A stretch of 64,000 nt of DNA from assembly GCF_019578655.1 (NCBI RefSeq), contig NC_063260.1, positions 27,118,888 through 27,182,887 on the forward strand. Reading direction: 5' to 3'. This document shows, in pieces, positions 42,849 to 55,500 of the stretch. Source of the stretch: Ricinus communis. Taxonomy: Eukaryota > Streptophyta > Magnoliopsida > Malpighiales > Euphorbiaceae. The translations under genes and the position numbers were made by a program. The notes under the pieces are model-generated. The model made no database searches, was not told the DNA's origin, and saw only the letters and a list, made by a program, of their open reading frames with translations. Every line of letters begins with the position of its first letter. Within the stretch, counting starts at the first letter, position 1.

Positions 42849-43088
42849 ATGAATTCCATGTTTAGCTCCTTCGATGTACTCTGCGGTGAATTCTTGGGCC
42901 AAACTATAAGGTCCCCTTTTGCTTCTGCAACTACTCCTCATCATAATTTGATCGGAAAACCCAAGGCTGCTTCACCTTCCCCGTCCCCCGAGGGAGTTGC
43001 CAAACAACAGCAGCCACCCAAGAAGGCCCAGAGGTTTGCCCCGGAGCTTGATGGGCTTAACTGTTTCGAGACGCTCGTTAACTTTTGA
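42849..43088 (+). CDS. Small intronless protein, 79 residues, FAPELDGLNCFETLV motif
   Basis: A single open frame from 42849. A nearby methionine at residue 4 is the alternative start. The N-terminus is MNSMFSSFDVLCGEFLGQ, the middle is rich in Ser, Pro, Gln and Lys and looks disordered, and the C-terminus ends FAPELDGLNCFETLVNF. This type of short protein has been annotated in plants as Avr9/Cf-9 rapidly elicited protein (from memory, not checked). A clear TATA box and W-box cores precede it, which fits elicitor or wound induction. The molecular role is unknown. It shares the FAP-x-x-DGL-x-x-x-ETL C-terminus with the protein at 38025-38507. Confidence 0.75.
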   Translation: MNSMFSSFDVLCGEFLGQTIRSPFASATTPHHNLIGKPKAASPSPSPEGVAKQQQPPKKAQRFAPELDGLNCFETLVNF

Positions 43089-45488
43089 ATTTGTTCGATC
43101 GCTGAGATAGTCATGTATAAATTTAGGATATTTCCATATGTTGGTCACAGGATTTAGAATCTGGCGTTGGGAATTCTTTCATTTGTTTGTTAAAGGTGGT
43201 TCTCTTTTATACAGTAGCGCTTAATCTAATGATACGTTCTTGAAACACTTTTGTTTTTCTTTTGTATGGATGGCTTAGTTTCTCAACCAATAATGATTCT
43301 GCTTTCGCAAGAAGAAAGCAAATTAGGCTGCATACCTGTGAATTAAAACAATCAGTGGGAGAAAAAGAAAAAAGAAGTTATATGGTTGTGAACAAATTGC
43401 TCTTTTTAGAAAAGGTTGTAAATTAATAGTTTAAATCATCCATGAACACGACACTGCTGAAAATAAATAAATCTGATAGTGCAACTGCAGGCACATTTTT
43501 ATGATTCAAAAACCATATATTTCTCCGCCTTACTATGATCTCTTTCCCGTTTACTTAGCAAGGCAAAGCTTTCCTACTAGGTGACTTTCAAAATCAAACA
43601 TACCATGATTCACTGCTTTGTCACGCGCCTACGAAACAGCTCCTCATTGATTTCTGATAGACTTTCCATTCAAAAGTCTTAAAAAGTACAAGAGGCCTTC
43701 ATTCCTCTCTGTGTGTCGAGAAGGGTAGACGCTCAACAACTTCTCCTATTACATTTTGATTACAAATTATAAATGAAGACGGACCAGATATATACAGTGG
43801 AAAGCACATAATGTAGGCAAAAGCATTTATCCACAGCCTTCATTAAGATAAGATGTGTGCTCATTATTGTTTTGTTTTTAAGAGGTTTATAAAAGTTGAT
43901 TAAGAAGGATTCACTAGTGGCCTTATAAATACAATTTGAGAGCGAAGTGACGAACTTGAGCTAAAGCCTAAAAGCAAATATGACAATACGGGAGAGATGT
44001 CTTCAAGTCCTTTTTGAGAATGGCCCTCGATGATGTAAGTGAAGAAGGTTAAAGATTTGGGGATTCGAAATTACTGCTCCTGTCTAGATTTTAGCACCCT
44101 ATCCAGATACTCGAGGAATTATTATATAAATTTAATTTGCTAATCATCAAAATAAAATAATTTTATATTAATATTTATTTTAAGAATAACTGTGTTGTTA
44201 ATTTTTTTAAATGGTTTAATAATTTTAAAACAAAATTAACATATATTAGTTAAATATTTTAATGAGGTGATGTATGAAGACTCTTCCGGCGATACTCGCA
44301 CAAAAAGAGTTTGAGCATGAGGTCATCAAAGCATGGCAGTGGCGCATAATATCATACTATTTGTTAGATCTGACCTCAGGAATTGCAACACCACCTTCTT
44401 ACGTTGAATTTCAAAGAATCCGGCTCTGTATATGACTTCAGTAGTTAAATAATGCAATGGCAGTGGAAAACGTCAGAAACGAAGGCTGCAGAACCAAAAG
44501 AAAATAATAATAATAACGAGGCGGAAGAAAATTTGACATGAGACAACAAAAGGCATCTCCAAAATGGTAAAATTGTTGCAACATTCACGGCAGAATGCAA
44601 AATAAAGGGATATGAACATGGAAGCCAACTTTGTTTTCATCGTTTGTATGGCCAATTCAAAGCAAGAACCCATATGAGTTTGACGGCCTTTAATTCTCAT
44701 TTTGACCAACCCTTAACCATTGCATCCCCAACTTTATTATGCTTCCCAGTCTACGTAATTTAATCCAAGAAGGCTTCAGTTAGATTTTCTCATAATACAT
44801 AATAACAATAATATACATTTTATATGTAACTCTAATTTTTTTTTGGGAAAGACCGAAGCCAATAATATCATGAATTTTTAATTTCATCTCAAAATTTAAA
44901 AGTAAATTCTAAAACTCTTAAAATTGATAAAACATAAATCATTAATAAAAGAATTTTCAATATTTTTTATTTTAGCTTTTGTCTAATTCTTCTAACACCA
45001 TAATTCCTTTTCTCAGGTTAAGTAACTAAATCATTCTACTTTTCCCAACAGAAAATCGTTATTTTAACTTAATACCACCAGCTTAATTTCATACTTCCTA
45101 TTCCCAGATAAAACTGAGTAGTCGTGCAACATTCTGCCCTTTTGTTACCTCGAATTATGGCGCCAAAAGGGAAAAATGAAAAAGGAATTACTAACATAAA
45201 TGAAAATAAAAGAACTTGAATATTTTGTTATTCGAGCAGCCTGAGATTCTTTAATGAGATCTGCTAAATTTCATAAATACAGCTATATGATCTCTCTTTT
45301 CTCGGATCTGGAGCTGCATTATAACTCGAGAAGAAGGATAAAAAAAAATTGAATACAAAGCTTCTATCCATTTGAAAAGGGGCAGGTTAGGAGATTCCTC
45401 ATTAAACCATTTCTCAGTTTGCTGCAAACTGCAATTGAACTTTGACTGTAAAAGGTAATGACGCAAAAAAGAAGAAAAACAACCCAAA
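43089..45488. other. Intergenic sequence with no supported gene
   Basis: The first 200 bases are the likely 3' untranslated region of the 79-residue protein gene. The rest is AT-rich. The short open frame at 44473-44709 has no recognisable domain. Confidence 0.5.
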
Positions 45489-47664
45489 TCACAACCTCCT
45501 TCCAATTTTCGCAAATCTTCTGGCTACACCAAATATAACTGCCTTAGTTAATAATCCCCGGTCAAGAGTACAAGCCAAAGCAATAGCCCCACCAACCACA
45601 AGCAGCCTAGGTATGTTTCCCCCCGGTTTCTTGGATGAATCATCGCTTTCAACCTCTGATGAATAACTAGCATTGCTTTCAAGAGATCTCAGGTAGTCTG
45701 AACTCACTTTGGTGTTGATCTGAGCCATGAAAGCACATCGTGAAAGTGGGCCTCCAGCAGCTCTATGCTTCTGATATGCACGCAAACCAGGGTCAATCTT
45801 CTTCACCGCTCCCCACATACCCTGCCTAATTCCAAGTTTTGCAATTTCCCAAGGAATACCCATGTCTTCGTGATGGAAGAGTAGCACCTCACATGCACTT
45901 AGCTGGCCATCCCCCCTTTTAGATTCAACTGTTCAAAACCAACAGATAGACGCCTTAGTCAGTTATAGGAGCAAATACTCAGCTGTTCTCCAGCATAAAA
46001 CAAAAGAGAATTCATAATTCAGAAAATTTATATAGCAGTTACCTGCGCGAATGCACCAGCTTGAATAGTACAAATCAACACGTCTAGGTTTATTACGTCT
46101 TGGCACAGAGGAGCAAGGAACTCCCTGAAACATAAAGAACAGACTCAATAAATTACTTGCTGATTGAAAAATTTGGACCCCTTACAAAAATGAGATTAAA
46201 TTAAATTCCAACTGATACCAACACAACTAGTTAACTGGGTATCAACTAACACAGTCCTACCACTATTAAGCTACTGATGCGGCTCCAGGAAACATATACT
46301 CAAATGACATATCAACAGAATGAAAAAAATTCACAAGTCTTATTCTAGCTAAGAAAGCATAGCATTCACATTACATCCCAAATATGAATCTTAATCCATA
46401 GAATATGAGATAGCATCATAACTCCCCATCCTAATAGGGAAGAACCAATAGAAGATGGATGGCGGTTAGGGATTGTAGAGCCAATTCATACCTTTGTAAC
46501 ACAGTAGTACAGTCGACCTGATTCCCAAATTCGACGACCTATGATGTATTCTCTGTCGCTACAGAAGAAGGGAAACTGTGCCAAATACAATAGATTCAGC
46601 ATAAAAGACACCAGAATTAAGCATTTGATGCAACAAAAGAGATGTGAGAAAGCAATCTCTATACCTTGCGTACCCACTGGACGATCATGGTTCCTGTTGT
46701 CGGGCACTCCTCCAAAGTTGCAGCATGTAACATCATGTCGTCCCATTTCAACCGAAATTCATCATCCCAGAAAAAGTCCCTTACAAATTCAGGAGTGGCA
46801 TCCTCAAAAACAGTTCTGCTGCGATATTGTGGAGGGCCAGTCTAGCAAATACGATTCGATATTCCAATTAATCAAATGAATAGCAGAATTCTAGCACTGA
46901 AAATTCCAAAGTAGAAAATAAGTGCAATTTGACAAAAGGAAAGCAACCTCAGGATCTCTGCGCCAAGCTTGATAAGTCATAGTTGGAGTAGAACGATCCA
47001 TCATCTGAATCCAAGCAGGACCACCATCTTTCTCATCCACAATCTTACACAAATGCTCTAGGTCATCATCATTCACTATACTTGATGTTTCCTTTTCAAG
47101 CTGTGACGAACTGAAGTGAAGCATATTAGTGAAAATATAATACCCACATACCTAATTCAAAATTCATTTCCAATCAAGTTTTGAGTTGATTAGTTTTAAA
47201 CAATTTATTTACCCAAAGACCACTTTGTGCCGCGGGAATTGTTAATTAAAATTCCTTAATTTATATAGTAAAAAAGAAAAAGAAAAGAGTGGCCTTTTAA
47301 GTTAATTAAGAAAACCCACAAACCTGCAATCAGAACTAAGGGAAGGCGGTGCAGAAGCAGAATCGATTTGAATATGATTGTCGGCAACCCAAGACATGCA
47401 ACTAGGCAACTGAAATCTCATTGATTTGAAGGTTGTAATGGACGACGAAGATTCGACCGCCACTGGTGATGCTACTTTGTTTGCAGAGTCGTTACAGACA
47501 GAAGAGATACCCAAATTGGCCCATTTGGGTTTCCATGCCCATCCTACTAGAACTCCAACTATAACAGCAGTCCATAAAGGAACCGTAAACATGGCTAGCT
47601 CGGTCAGGACATCCCAAACACTAGGTCTTTTTAATATCTCCAATAAAATAGTCAACAAAGCCAT
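45489..47664 (-). CDS. Membrane-anchored START-domain lipid-transfer protein
   Basis: Six exons on the minus strand give 428 residues: 47664-47324, 47110-46948, 46841-46665, 46575-46492, 46124-46043, 45928-45489. All junctions are GT-AG and in frame. The start is the first ATG in an open leader. The N-terminus has a hydrophobic segment (about residues 22-46, ending GWAWKPKW), followed by a linker. The START/lipid-transfer fold spans about residues 130-340, with WIQMMDR, RREYIIGRR-like and WEIAKLGIR segments characteristic of the plant CP5-like group. A C-terminal hydrophobic segment (about residues 395-420, IPRLLVVGGAIALACTL) suggests a second membrane anchor. From memory it resembles Arabidopsis AT1G64720 (CP5), AT1G55960 and AT3G13062. 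The ligand is unknown, but a lipid is expected. Confidence 0.9.
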
Positions 47665-47860
47665 GTGTTCTTTTTTTTTCCAAATAGAATAGAAGCTCAA
47701 AACAGGGGATTCCCAGAAATCCAAACACAACCCAAACAAAATTAAACCTAAGAAAAAGAAAACCCTCGATTCAATCGAAATGATAAAACGCGTTAAGCGC
47801 AGCGACCAGTCGAGGGTTTCAAAGAGAGGAAAACCCCTAAAACAAAACGGCAACTCAAAA

Positions 47861-48177
47861 TGAAAATAGAGAGAAAAAGGAGGAGGAGAAAGAGAGGGGT
47901 GAGGAAAATAGGAGGAATAAAAAAGATAGCAGAGAAGAAGAAGAAAAAAGAAGAAGACAAAAGTGAAGGGTTTGATGCTACGGATAAGGATTTGTGAGAT
48001 AAGCGGTAGAGAGACGTGGTGTATAGATTACCGTAGGGCCACTTGATTTTTTTCTTTTGTTTTTGTCAGCCTTTTGTTAATGTTAGGTGCATAAATAAAG
48101 TTCCAGGTAACGGTGCCGTTTGAAGCTTAATCGAAAGGCAGCAATTGGAGGGAGGGAGGGAGGGAGAGAGAGAGAGA
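47861..48177 (-). promoter_or_regulatory. CT-rich leader/promoter of the START gene, with GA microsatellite
   Basis: The plus strand is strongly purine-rich (47861-47960) and then a GGGA/GA run lies at about 48146-48177, so the minus strand is CT-rich just upstream of the start codon. CT-rich (Y-patch) leaders are common at plant transcription starts. The precise start is unknown. Confidence 0.45.
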
Positions 48178-51100
48178 CGGCAATTGGCAAAGGAATGCGG
48201 TTGATTATGTTGCTTGAAATATTTAGGATGTTTTTATAGAAAAGTTTGAGTTTAAATGGACCGACTGTAGTATCATATCACATAAAATGGCCTAACGTCT
48301 GTCTATTTTATAGTGCCAAGTGTATGAGATTTCTGTGGACTGTGGTCACCGCGTTCTCATTTTTCACGTTTGCTTTCTGCTTCTCTCACTCCTCATTTGC
48401 AAAATCTTTTATTTGGATTTCCACTTTTTATATTTCTCTTAGTCCATTGAAGATGAAGACCAGCACTATGTCTTTATTAAAAAGTTCGTAATGGATTTTA
48501 GATCAAATTTAGTAGACAAATTTTAATATTTAATAAAATTAATTCATTTCAAATGAAATGTATATTGTGTTGGAAATAGCGATAGAAAGAAGCAAAAATT
48601 ATAAATAGAAAAAATCAAATCATAATATGTGATTTTATTAAAATTAATTTAATTAATAATTAGTTTTATAAATTTAATAATATAAACTTTTAAATAAGTT
48701 TTAATTTCTATTGTATTTACAAACAATAAATTTATAAAGTTTAATAGCATTTATTTGAATTGAAGATAATTTTAGTATTTAGAATATGGTTAATTACATT
48801 TAAGTAATATAGAGGTTAAATATTTCAAATGAATTGACTTGAATGAGAATCAGAGTGTAAGTTATTTAAGTTGAAGTTTTTGAAATCTGAAATGGTTAGA
48901 TTGGATTTTTCAGATATGCTGAGATTGAGTTCAGTGCTTGTGAACCGATCAATTTTACACGTATTTAACTGACTATTTTGTACTTTGAATTTGACATTTC
49001 GAAAGCCTCGTTTGTAGTAGTTGGAATATTCAATTGAACTAAAATGCACTTGTAAATCACGAGGTTAGTATGGTCATCTTGGAGGAATTGTTTTCCTCTG
49101 AAGTCTACTTTAAGCTACTGTTCAACATTTTGACCTGAAAAAAGAGATTCAAAACATATTTGTCATTAATTATTATATGTTGGTATGTAGTGTGCGTCTC
49201 TCTCTCTATATACATATGAACTGGTTGGTGTTTTATAATTGGACACTAAAGAAACAGCTTAATTGCGAGTATTACATAAGTTGATTATGTTTTAATTACA
49301 AGCAAGTCTTCCATTAACTCACACATTCCCACCTATTTCTTGATGCGAATATAATAATCACACTATTCATATGCAGTGTAATCATCATATCTGAAATACT
49401 AGTGACTATAGAATAAGCAACACATGCGGAGGTTTTTCTTGTTTGTTAGTTCTTTATTACTATCCTATCCGAAATCCACCAAAAAAATAAATAGGCTACC
49501 TGTTTTGGAATTTTGAAGAAGATTTTTGGGTTTTGCCAGTTAATGCATAAGATCCAGAGTTACTCATATGTATTGTTGTCTAGCTTTCTTATGACAAGGG
49601 TCACGTTCTTATGCAAGAACCTCTTCTGTATCATGTGGGATAAATTTGAAGAAATTACTGTGTCCCTTGAGGGTGATTGATGACTCCAACAGTTGCACTG
49701 AGACTGTGTTTATATATAATCTAAAAGGAGTTAAGAGTCCATTAATAATAGTGAATGAAAGACGAGTGTATTTGGCAAGTTCATGGACAAATTAGTTAAA
49801 AAGATAAAAATTTGGGTGAATTGCCCGTTGACTCTAAATTCAGGGGCTAAATTGATCTTTTATCCTTAAACTAATTGCTAAACTGGCCGGAGGTGCTTAA
49901 TTGGTAACAGTAAGTCGGATCATAATTTGATAAAATGAAACACAAAAATGTTCACCGACTATAATAATTGAGAATAGATAAATGTTTTGGTCATGTACCA
50001 TGTTTCATATATGTTTTTTGTTGAGTGACCCTATACAGTAGTGCTAGCTACATCATAAAGATTGAGGGACGCAACTACTTTTTGACTCTTAATATATGAT
50101 TTTACCTCTATTAGCAGCACCTAGAACAAGAGCCACACGGTTCGCTCTCAGCTCATGTGTTTGACAACTTAATATTTTGGGATAAATGGAAAGAAGAAAA
50201 AACTTCAATCTTGATTTCTGTTTTTCCAGTTTCGATCGAAATTGTTACTGGTTAGAGATATTGAAAATTAATAATCTAAATCGTACATATTATATTATTA
50301 TTTGTTTAAACAATATGCATTTTTTAAATTAAAGCAAGCGTAAAATTACAGGCATATCTATTTGTATGATACCTTAGTAATAAGACCGAAGAGTTAGTTG
50401 CCCAAAAAAAAGCACCAATGAGTTTTGGATTTTGATGTGGTACAAGTCACGTATTGCACTATGGTATTAGCAGTGTCCTCTTCTTGTAGCATTAGTAATG
50501 GAAATTGGGACCCAGTTAATAAGAAAATGGGGCCATTGATACGTAAAAGAATCGAAGTTGAAGTTGAAGTTGAAGTTGGTGTGAATAGCTCTACAACTTC
50601 AACTTCATTCCGATCCATTCAAGATTTTCAATCACGAATCAAGACTTAACTGTTTAAAATGACGGTGATCATAGTCGATGAAGGACCACCCATTTTATTT
50701 AATGGATGAAAAGATGCACAAACTAATTTTATGTATTTGGATGATTATGAGTGAGATTTCTTTTGCTGTATTGTGGATCCGCCTGTCCCACACCCTCAAT
50801 TACAAAACGTGAAGATGGCAACGTAATCTAATGTCTCTTCTTCTTGGATGCGTCCTGTTTCGATTATTCCCAGGATTCTTGATAACACAAATTAACTTTA
50901 AAAACTAAGGGAGGGACAGAATGAAACAAAGGTTTTTGTACGTACAGATCAATTTCAATTTCCTGTTCTGATGATTATTCCGAAAGATCATATTTTCGGG
51001 ATTTGCATGTAACTGCAGTTATGATGTTTTCCGATGAGCAGCATCTGAGTTGGGAACTGCGCATTGACATGTCTTGAGTTTTAGACCTAATAATTACATA

Positions 51101-52502
51101 AATATATCAGATCAATAATGGTCCAGGTAGGTGATAGATGCATAGCCGCACTTGAAAGTAGGAGGCTTTTGTATCCAATTTCACCAAGATACGCTTGAAT
51201 GATTGTTGAAGATATTTTTATAAGGAATTTCTACACACCTGCAGCAAAGACGGACCTAAAATTGCCCACTCTTGCATTCTCTATATCTAAATATATCCTA
51301 TCCAGCACGTGGGCTTATATATGTATGTAAATGCAAGTGTAAGCGGTGGCGACCTTAGTTTTAGTTGAGAACAACTGTTTCAGACTTCCAGTCTATCTTG
51401 AAAGTTTTCCCTGCGCATGAGAAGACAATTGGGTAACACGATTGAGTTGTTTATTATTGGCATTTATTTAGTTTTAGTTTTGTTATTTACAATTCGTATT
51501 TCTTTTCTTTTTGTTTTTTCTAAGTTCTAAATGAATGTTAGTAAGCAAAAGAAAGAATTGACAATTTGCATCCAAATCAGCTTATGGATTAAATAAAGAA
51601 TTGGAAAGGACAAGGTTTCTAGAAGTTTAATCTGGAATTAAGATTGTTTATGAAGGGTTTACATCAGACATATGTTTCAAGCTTTTGATAGGACAGCCTC
51701 TGATAGAGGCATCTCTCCTAACCGACCAAGTTCAATGGTGGGTGTCGCTGTCTTTAATAAATAAAAAAGAAGCAGCACAATCAAACGCACCAGCCAGCTC
51801 CTGTTACTTCTGCAATAACCCCTCTCCTTGGTACGCACAACAACACTCAGGATTCTGTACAGCTGATTGCATTTACTATTCATTCCTTCCTTCCTCCACA
51901 TGGTCATATGCTCTAACAACTCATTCAACAGTTCACATACTATATTTAATACAGAATATCCAGCTACTTTCTGTTTGCTGTTTCTGTATTTTAGTCTGTT
52001 TGGTTTGTTAGGGACAGACAGCGGAAGAAAAAAAGAACACAAATTACCTTGAAGGATTACCTGCATTATAGCTTACCCCACATAGGGCAGTTACAATACA
52101 ATTAATTTGAATTTAATTTACTCGCACCATTCTCGTCCTATCCTTATTATTAACCCATTTACATATCCGTTTTGAACGACCACAAAGAAATTTGGGAAAA
52201 TAATGGGTATAGCTACATTTTACATCCTTATAATTTTGGCTGTCAAATTGTTTGATCTTTTGGATTATCAACAAAGAATTGTAATGTTTTCTAAGCCGTA
52301 GCTAAGAGAAGAGATACAACTTTTTCTTTTCGTTTCCTTGGCTTTGATTGACAATCTGTATGTGCAGTAATTAATTTAATCATGCACCAAATGTCCGAGG
52401 CATCAAATGGCAAAAATCGGGCATATGGTGCTCTCCGACCACAGTTCTACATCACACACACACACAAACTATCTTTACAATCACTAAGGAGTGAAATTTT
52501 TT
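48178..52502. other. Intergenic region, AT-rich, no supported gene
   Basis: The only notable items are a GAAGTT repeat with an inverted partner at 50552-50610 and an open frame at 51677-52066 (minus, 129 codons) that lacks recognisable domains. The frame has a competing overlapping frame on the plus strand, so I do not call it a gene. Confidence 0.5.
50552..50610. repeat. (GAAGTT)n run with inverted partner
   Basis: The run GAAGTTGAAGTTGAAGTTG (50555-50578) is followed after a short loop by CAACTTCAACTTC (about 50595-50607). RNA of either strand could fold into a hairpin with a stem of about 12-13 bases. Confidence 0.7.
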
Positions 52503-55500
52503 TCAGAAACTCGTATGCCAGATTGCCCCATCGCCTTCTCCACAACGCTGATGTACCTCCTCCATTCTTTCCACTGACTTGCAAATGCCACTGCAAGTCC
52601 AGTCAAATGATGCAGCGCAAGGATTTCCTGCTTGAGCCTTCCACTCGCAATCTGTTACAAATCTTTGACATCATTAGCAAAATATCTATCTAATATATAT
52701 ATATATACATTTTTTTTTTTCCAACTCTAGGAATACACGATTTGTGTAATATGTTGTCCTATACAACAGATAGGTTGTGGAGAGCATGTACAAGAATAGT
52801 GATTATGGAAGGTATCAAGTAAAAGAGATCTCATTTAGTCCCGCCTCCAGGCACAAGATCCTATTACTAACCTAACAATATTTATATAATTGTTCAGTAG
52901 ACATTGCTTCACTTTTGGCATCTAAAATCCAGCCATCGTCTTGTTATTAGAAATGTAATTCCTATAGCAAAGAAATAATAATAAAACATCCACATATGCC
53001 TTACCAGGTGGAGTTCCACAGCAGAGGCTTCTGTCATCAATATGCTCAACATCAAGACCAATAAACCAAGATCCCATGGAAACATCTTCATTTGCATATC
53101 TATGAAGTATGTGCCTGGAGATTGCATGTAAACCATCAACTGTATTAAGTCTATAATCCAAATAGAATAATGATGCCAATAAGGGCTTACCGATTTACTG
53201 AGATGTAGGTGGCCAAATTCTTGGAAATTGCATATATTTGCCCTGTCGCATGCCTAAAATACTTGTTTCCTTCCTCACCGAATTTCCAATATTCTGGCTC
53301 GTGGTACTTAACACCTCTGCATATACAAGGCATATGTAAGTAATAGTAGCCAAAGATGCATAATCTGAACTTAACGTAATCAGATTATTTGTGTGATTGA
53401 ATTCACTCCTTACTTCTGTGATAGGACAGGTCCAGATTTCATACAACCAATATAAACACGGGGTTTTGATCTATGGCGGGCCAGAGTAGATCCAATCATT
53501 CCTGCCAGATGGTTAAATAATTTCAGTACAATGGAATCACTAGACTTTGTGCCTCTTTCTTCAGTGATGAATTGATATACAGATAAACTAACCAAGATTT
53601 ATGTGTACATCGTCATCAACTTTAATATAGAAGTCAGCATCCCACCTAGAAACTGCGGTTGAGAAGTATATCTGTGTTTTCGATGACAATTCATGATATC
53701 CTTCAATATGATTCTGCAACATGAACAATTGTGACTAGCTATAAGCTTTGCAGAAGTCATATGACGGCCTGTTGTAACCACTATATAAAGCTTTCCAAAT
53801 ACTTTTGGAAACTACCCCCAACCCAGTAACTTTGGCTTTAGTGTTAGGTCACCACTATTTACTTGAACCATAATAAAATGCAAATCCACCAAATTATTGG
53901 ACAACTTTGGCCCTTTGACAGTATCATTTTCTTCAACAGGTACTGAAATTTCATCTCTAATTGAGTCATAATAGTATAGCAAGTTTAAGAACCAGAAGAA
54001 CCCATGAATGAATTTTTGAAAAGTTCTACAGCCTTTACTTAGTGATGCTAGGCATCCTGCATTGCACCTGGTGATTCTCTAAATGAAGATTATTGGTCAA
54101 CCAGATCGAAGAATATTTAAACACGACATACCAGCCGCAGGAAATCCTTGTGCTGCTCCTCTTCTGCATCAATAGCACGATCCAAAACACCCCCTGGTGA
54201 TGCACTGTCAACCACAAAATTAAAGCACATGCCATATCAAACTATCATATGAGATTGAATGTTAATCATTTGGAAATTTGACAAAATCACCTGTGTCCTA
54301 TTACAAATCGAATTATGATACCCTTCTCTGTTTCCAACTTCTTTAATTCCTCTCCTACCGTAACAAGCACCAAAAAGTGTCAGCAATTAGTTTTTAACAA
54401 CTTTCAATGGTATATAGTCAAGAAAATGATGAACCTTTGGGCAACCAAGTTTCTCTAATTGAGTCCCTTCGTTTTCTGCTACTAAATGCAGTAATTATGC
54501 CCATAACAAAGAAAACCTTTTGCCGCTCCTTCAAGGGATCTGTTCCAGATTTGGTACCCATTGGAGATCCTTCTTCACTGTCACCTTTAACAGCTCTTGC
54601 AGCAGCCAGCTGCATTTCCAATGAGGAGATTGTTTTGTCTAGTGTCCTGCAAATATTGTCATACTTTTGTCACATGAAACATAAGTTACATAAATAATCA
54701 ATACAAGCTCCAGTATCCTGCTTAAAGGTTACAACTCAAAGTGCAAAAACCAATGAATTTGAAGCAAATCAGCCAGCTAAAGAACCTTACATAATTACAT
54801 TGTGAGTCTGTGAAACTTGAGAAAGGATGTCCCCTGCCTGGACAGAAGTCTCCTATAATAACATAAATAATGTCATTAGCATGCCTGTCTGCAGAAATGG
54901 AGTATAGATCAACGATATTCTATCGCCTTGACTTGCCTTCTTTTCACAATTAAGTACAGGATGAGACAATTTTGATTGATACTCATTCACAGATGAAGCC
55001 TCCTCATCTACTTTGGCTGGATCTGGAATGGTCCAAAACCTAACAGATATAATACACATTAGACATTCAGCCCACTAGTGTAGTACAATACGAACAAAGA
55101 TGAGCAAAGTAGTTCAATGAAATGTGAAACTGGGTTAACAAAGAAATTAGGCTGGTTGAGTTTATCAGTTCCAAAAGAAAGGTTGAGATCAGCATTCAGA
55201 AGGAGGTTGTCTTTTGGTCAGGGAAAAACAGCACCAGTTCACAAGCAAGGAAATGTGCAAGCGATGCAAAACACCAATCAAAGCTACAAGTTGCTGCTTC
55301 CTCGTGTTTTATTTTTCCTTCATATATGTGTGTGCTCCCAAATATTATATGTTGAAGAAGAGCCAGAAATAAACAACAGTTTTCATCAGTTCATTGGAAG
55401 CACAATCATTTTGCTCATTTTATCCCAGGAAGAATAAACTTTTACGTCCTTTCACTAAAAAGATGGATACACTTTTAAAGCTTAACCACTGCTCCTCATC

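Noticed and set aside
47665..47853. 63 open codons upstream of the START-protein ATG
   Set aside because: The upstream stretch has no ATG, so it would need a non-AUG start. The ATG at 47664 gives a normal N-terminus.
51677..52066. 129-codon open frame on the minus strand with an overlapping plus-strand frame of 108 codons
   Set aside because: No domain, no splice context, no promoter signals seen, and the two strands compete. In AT-rich DNA a frame this long can arise by chance. It could be revisited with RNA-seq.
55117..55437. 106-codon plus-strand frame in intron 1 of the galactosyltransferase
   Set aside because: No domain, no promoter, and inside a well supported intron on the other strand.
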